Assembly (NCBI GenBank): GCA_016946835.1
Contig: JACVTC010000087.1
Span: 187,501 to 212,500 of the forward strand
Reading direction: 5' to 3'
Length of the DNA: 25,000 nt
From: Neocallimastix lanati (nom. inval.)
Taxonomy: Eukaryota; Neocallimastigomycota; Neocallimastigomycetes; Neocallimastigales; Neocallimastigaceae
The notes under the pieces were generated by a model that was not told the origin of the DNA, did not search any database, and was given only the letters and a program-made list of their open reading frames with translations. Below are positions 21,075-25,000 of this stretch, in pieces. The stretch's first letter is position 1, and each line of letters starts with the position of its first letter. The position numbers and the translations under genes are program-made.

Positions 21075-21123
21075 ATACCTACTTAGATGTATCATTTTTC
21101 AAATGATACATCTAAGTAGGTAT
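21075..21123. repeat. Perfect 23-bp palindrome with 3-nt loop inside the retroelement
   Basis: Bases 21075-21097 (ATACCTACTTAGATGTATCA plus TTT) are exactly complementary to 21101-21123, with loop TTC. The left arm is in the coding sense of the remnant (YTYLDVSF); the right arm is an inverted copy of it and ends the frame. The pattern fits template switching during replication or repair. Confidence 0.95.
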
Positions 21124-22182
21124 TGAAATTGATCATTCAGAGAATAAATAATAAAGTTGGAAAAGCAACTTTATTCCAAAAAAAAAGGATTTTTTAAGAA
21201 TCTTCATATTCCTATCCCTTATAAAAAAAAATGCTATTTTCTCCTATAGTAATTGGGGCAAGTTTCGTATTATGCACTTCTACTAGGATCGAATAAAGAA
21301 AGAACGAGAAGCACACAGACACTAGTTAATTCAAGGGATTATACTGGATTAAAGAATGTTCTAATGGGAATAACTTTCCATTTCTTTATTATGTTTCTAA
21401 AGAATTTAACATCCCTTCTCTTTCGGGAGAAATGTACGATTTGCTCAGGTATGGTAAGGTGTTTCAAAAAAAAAAAAAAAAAAAAAAAAATGGAAAAACT
21501 TGAAATGTATTATATCTGATTTATTTAAGAGATATATCGCATTGTAGATGTCATGTGTGGGATAAAGAAAAGAAAAATTTTAGCCACGGCAAATTAGATA
21601 AATTTCCATCAAAAAAAAAAAAAAAAAAAGTAAAAAGCAATTGTAAACTTTTACTGGGATAGAGATATGGTAGGAAAAACAATCAAGGCTAAGGCTTATA
21701 AGAAAAATAAAAATTTGAGAAAACTAGAAACTGATCTAAAGCTCAACTTCAAATATCCTAAATTAATTTTAGCATTGGTTTCCGATAGGTACTTCGTGCC
21801 AGATGTGGGTATAAATTCGATGTTTGTGTTGCCAAAGCTAAAGCTGCCAATAGGATTGAAGATGACTGACTGTCCAGAAAGGTGTCCTTATTGTTATAGA
21901 AAATATAGTGATCTAGAAATCCTCGATTGGAACATTGGTTTTCTAAAATGCTATCTTTTCCGTGAATTTCGAATGAAATATTTTAAGGATATTGAAATTC
22001 CTTATGAAAAAAAAAATTTTTTATATAATTTCTAAATATTGTCAAATATCAAATAGTATATGGAAACACTGTTATCATAGATATGAATAATGTAAAATCA
22101 AGTACAGAATTCTGATAGTAGTAACGAAGTATATAGTAATAATAATACTAACAATAGAAATAATATTGTTAATAATTGTAGT

Positions 22183-22242
22183 ATTAGTGATAGTGAAAAT
22201 AGGAATATTAATATTAGTGAAAGTGAAAATAGGAATATTAAT
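22183..22242 (+). repeat. 30-bp duplication in the retroelement's Asn/Ser-rich tail
   Basis: Two copies of a 30-bp unit, differing at one base, encode ISDSENRNIN and ISESENRNIN; a partial third follows. The unit preserves the frame, suggesting expansion while this part was still coding or in a low-complexity linker. Confidence 0.85.
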
Positions 22243-22626
22243 GTTAATAAAAGTGAAAAATAATAGTATCGTTATTACAAATGTAGTGAATAGGTCAATA
22301 GGTGAAAAATCATGTTGATTTAAGTAATTTTATGAATAATGAGTGTGTAAATAAATATATATGTGACGTGGTACCACATTAATTGATTTAATATATAAAA
22401 AAAATAAAAAAAAAAAAAAAAAAGGAATGGGATATTTTGTTTAAGAACAAAATCATTTCTGGTGATTATTCAAAAAAAAAAAAAAAAAAAACATTATTCT
22501 TGGTGCGATCTGCGGCTCTCTTTTTTTTTTACAGAAATTAGAAAAATTATTTCTCGGGCTACTTCTCGACAAGGGTTACTATTTCGACGGTATATACGCA
22601 AACTAGTCAGGGAGCGTCAACTCTGA

Positions 22627-22690
22627 AAATGCAGTAAGATAGGTAAGCAGGGCCAATGCCTCTGAAGGAGAAAACCATACTTTCTTTTAG
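22627..22690 (+). other. Possible 3' untranslated end of the retroelement
   Basis: After the last stop (22624) there are about 60 bases of clearly higher GC than the flanks, including AAGCAGGGCCAATGCC. The composition then returns to simple AT. Taken as the element's 3' end by position only; no terminal repeat or poly(A) is seen at the boundary. Confidence 0.45.
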
Positions 22691-22790
22691 ATAGTTAATT
22701 CAAACCTTAATCCATGAGGAAATGAAGTTTGTTATATAGGAACTTTTTTTCTGAATATATTTATACACTTCATTTTTGAATATTTTCTTT

Positions 22791-22846
22791 TTACCTCATG
22801 TTACTATTTTAGATATTATTACCTCATGTTACTATTTTAGATATTA
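22791..22846. repeat. 28-bp perfect tandem duplication
   Basis: Two exact head-to-tail copies of a 28-bp unit that starts TTACCTCATGTTACTATTTT. They lie 100 bp past the presumed end of the retroelement; no further copies. Confidence 0.92.
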
Positions 22847-23266
22847 TTATGTTCTAATTGGACAAATAATATTTATTTATTTTATTAATCGTGTTTTTTT
22901 TTTTATTATGTATTAAAATTAAAAAAACATTCATGTAATTAATAAATGAATAAATAAATAAAGATTAAAGATTGTAATTATTGCGGCTATAAAATATATA
23001 TATATATATATATATATACTATATACATATAAAAAAAAAAAAACAAGACCAAAGAAAAAAAAAAAAACAAAATTTTTTTATTCTATTGATTACAATTGTT
23101 GGATTTTTTTTTTTTTTGTGCTTCATTTCAAATCAAAATGCTTTATTATTAAATGGAAACACAAAATTAGGATAAAAAAAAATATAAATATATTGAAACA
23201 GGAAATATTATTCAAGCTCAGCTTTTTGAACATCCCTAATTTAATTTAGGTTTTATAACATAATTG

Positions 23267-23305
<39 letters not shown>

Positions 23306-23372
23306 AAGAATTTGGTTTCAAATAAATATAACACTACTATTGCTAAACACCATTGCTATCTGAAGTAGTGAT

Positions 23373-23414
<42 letters not shown>

Positions 23415-23705
23415 ACCATTGTCTGAATGTCTGCTCATGCTATGTTTAGAATGTTTGAACAGTCGTTCGTACATCCATTGAATATTTCGAAAGTTTTTTT
23501 TCCTCTTTCATTATATTGATGAGTATCTTTAAATTTCATCAATGAACCTCTTTTTTTTTTTGTTTATAATATTTTAGTGATAAAAATAAGGACTCTTTCC
23601 TAATTACCTACCTATTTTAATATTTTTAAAATATTGAAAAATTTTTTATTAATAAATATATTTATAATATTTCCTTCTTGGTAAATTTTGAATTTTTAGC
23701 TTTGG

Positions 23706-23861
23706 ATGAGCTCCAATTCAGTACTGAGGGAAACGGTGACAATAAAAGTGAAACTCACTCTTAAAACAAGTTCACACAAGGAGTCTACTATCCTAACCTT
23801 TATTAAAAATATGCAAGAAACATATGGGACAATTTTTTTTTTTTTTTTTTTTATACATTAA
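23706..23861 (+). other. Exon-like island with a 52-codon frame (uncertain)
   Basis: From ATG at 23706 a frame reads non-repetitive residues for about 43 codons (MSSNSVLRETVTIKVKL and further, ending NMQETYGTI), then Phe from an 18-nt T run, then a stop at 23859. Just upstream, TTTTTAG at 23693-23699 resembles a splice acceptor. The composition is much more gene-like than the surroundings. It may be a stranded exon, part of a decayed gene or chance. Not recognised. Confidence 0.3.
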
Positions 23862-24290
23862 ATTTTATATTTTATTTTATTTTTATTTTTATAATTATTT
23901 GAAAAAAAAAAATTTTTTTTTATCTATTGATCCTCTTGATTAAAAAAATAGAATAAAATAATAATATAATAATACATTGAATTTTTCTTTTTTATATAAA
24001 TAATATTAATAACTATTCATCTAAATTTGATTGAAAAAAAAAATAAAATGTGAAAAAATAAAGTATGAAAAAAAAAAAAAAAAAAGTTTTTAAAAAAATA
24101 AATGAACAAATGTATATAATAAATAAAAATAAATTTGAAGTATTTTTTTTTTTTTAAATGGAAAAAAAAATTAATAATATAAAATAAAATAAATACAAAT
24201 AATGAAAATCTTTTATCTATCCATCTATCTATATATACATATATAGATATAAATATAATTACAAGTTATATATATATTATTTATTTTATT

Positions 24291-24941
24291 TTATTTTTTT
24301 GTAGGACTAGTTTTAGTCATGTTAAGATAGTCTATTAATTGTCGGTCAGGTTGAGTATTTTGTGGATTAATAGGGAGACTATCTTGTGCCTTTGAAATAT
24401 CAATTCTATGTCTTTTTAAATATAATCTTGATTGTAATTGATCTTGAGAAAGTGTCTTATCAAGTCAGAATAGATAGAGAGATCGATAGATAGATAGAAT
24501 GAAAATAAAAAAAAAAAATAAAAATAAAAAATATAAATAAAAATTTATAAAAACAAGATAATATATATAAAATAATAATATAAATAATATAAAAAAATTA
24601 TTAGTTTGAAATATATATACATATTTAATTTTTATTTAGTTCAATTTATTTTTTATTATTTTATATATTTCTTTTTCTTTTGTTTTATTATTAATATAAT
24701 CTTTTTTTTTTAAAAAAATAAAAAAAAAAAAAAAAAAAAAAGATTTTACCTCAGAACTTTTGAATATATCGCTCATTTCAATAAAGTTTTTACTATTTCT
24801 ATTTCCCTTTGTGTATCCATTATCATACATATAATCACATTTAATTGGATGCTTCAATTCTTCTTCTACTTTTTTACTTTCTTTATTATCTCTGTATCTA
24901 AAATGTTTTTTTTTTTTAATATTTTGATATATTTTGGTCAT
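24291..24941 (-). CDS. Small two-exon gene, 118-aa protein of unknown function
   Basis: Proposed exon 1 is 24941-24750 (64 codons, MTKIYQNIKKKKHFRYRD onward to KSSE). Exon 2 is 24455-24291 (TLSQDQLQSRLYLKRHRID onward to TSPTKK, then TAA). The intron, 24749-24456, starts GTAAAA, ends ATAAG and is phase 0, so the frame joins cleanly. Without splicing, exon 1 would run into poly-Phe from a homopolymer. Exon 2 has varied, non-repetitive codons (RQLIDYLNMTKTS), which supports real coding. The protein is basic and hydrophilic, with a Lys-rich N terminus, two Cys at most and no signal peptide or membrane segment. I do not recognise the family. The true start could lie further upstream beyond another intron, since no upstream in-frame stop is visible nearby. 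Confidence 0.62.
24456..24749 (-). other. Intron of the small two-exon gene
   Basis: 294 bp, GTAAAA to ATAAG on the minus strand, phase 0. It contains a poly(T) on that strand next to the donor and a GATA-type microsatellite (about 24470-24498 on the plus strand) near the acceptor. Its size matches the introns of the CRN-domain gene. Confidence 0.6.
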
Positions 24942-25000
24942 AAAAATAGAGAGAAAAAAAAAATATATATATAAATTAGAAATTATAAATATACTAAATA
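24942..25000. other. Upstream flank of the small gene
   Basis: 59 bases of A-rich and TA-rich sequence; nothing recognised. Confidence 0.5.

Larger units (their letters stand above)
20336..22690 (+). pseudogene. 5'-truncated, decayed non-LTR (LINE-type) retrotransposon ORF2 remnant
   Basis: Pieces in several plus frames follow the order of a LINE reverse transcriptase. RISKYGIDEGFI, an in-frame TGA at 20393, and PEQCGFRNQEECISL come first. TYDSVPIYNVLMK after a poly(A) is the first catalytic block. VRVDGQLSESFSIKKGVRQG follows, with a GDDIVLC catalytic box at 20862-20882 directly after a 31-nt T run. Then come KWLRNNELQFGINKC, GQVSYYALLLGSNKERTRST, a CPERCPYC zinc-knuckle-like motif near 21870, an Asn/Ser-rich stretch (22120-22260) and a basic end ISRATSRQGLLFRRYIRKL stopping at 22624. 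Frames break repeatedly, many breaks lying at A- or T-runs of 10-31 nt. The upstream endonuclease region is absent. It was a copy-and-paste element and is now inactive; whether the individual short frames are translated is doubtful. No clear target-site duplication was found. Confidence 0.85.
22691..24290. other. AT-rich spacer between retroelement and the small gene
   Basis: Mostly simple sequence with long T-runs at 23271-23299 and about 23376-23410 and a (TA)n array at about 22996-23019. Two islands of mixed composition, at about 23411-23495 and 23696-23834, are discussed as possible exon relics. No complete gene is called. Confidence 0.6.

Noticed and set aside
20631-22035. Four separate small genes at 20631-20906, 20879-21106, 21253-21519 and 21667-22035
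   Set aside because: They are frame-shifted pieces of a single reverse transcriptase remnant and appear in the order of a LINE protein.
22500-22690. RNA gene in the GC-richer patch
   Set aside because: It reads as the end of the retroelement ORF and its 3' tail; no tRNA or rRNA signature found.

Overview
The window looks like nuclear DNA of an extremely AT-rich eukaryote, most likely an anaerobic gut fungus (Neocallimastigomycota). The evidence is: intergenic DNA that is almost only A and T, with homopolymers up to 49 nt; Asn-, Lys-, Glu- and Thr-rich low-complexity proteins; GT-AG introns of about 300-375 bp; a Crinkler (CRN)-type ubiquitin-like N-terminal domain; and a decayed non-LTR retrotransposon. 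Dictyostelids share the composition, but introns this long and a CRN domain fit them less well. The assignment comes from reading alone; no search was run.

Layout. (1) 1-3936, minus strand: an uninterrupted 1312-codon reading frame that runs off the left edge. It encodes a DEDDy 3'-5' exonuclease of WRN/RNase D type with a 900-residue low-complexity tail. (2) 3937-14705: a 10.8 kb gene-free, divergent intergenic region. It holds a 1.25 kb AT-only inverted repeat (about 6975-8235), minisatellites with 40-, 30- and 18-bp units, a diverged repeat field at about 8980-9740, and long poly(dA:dT) tracts. (3) 14706-19141, plus strand: a three-exon gene predicted to encode a 1250-aa membrane protein. 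It has a CRN ubiquitin-like domain, an Asn/Thr-rich linker, two PSAP motifs around a PPSY motif, a cysteine cluster, one transmembrane segment, a sequon-rich ectodomain and a hydrophobic C-terminal tail. (4) 19142-20335: low-complexity spacer with AT pentamer and hexamer arrays. (5) 20336-about 22690, plus strand: a 5'-truncated non-LTR retrotransposon remnant broken by frameshifts, many of them at expanded A or T runs, and carrying a 23-bp-arm palindrome. (6) 22691-24290: spacer with two exon-like islands. (7) 24291-24941, minus strand: a small two-exon gene for a 118-aa protein of unknown function.

The genes do not form an operon or an evident pathway. The exonuclease and CRN genes point away from each other across the repeat-rich spacer. 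The most unusual items are the CRN-domain membrane protein with ESCRT/Nedd4-type sorting motifs and the large AT-only inverted repeat. No tRNA, rRNA or CRISPR array was seen.
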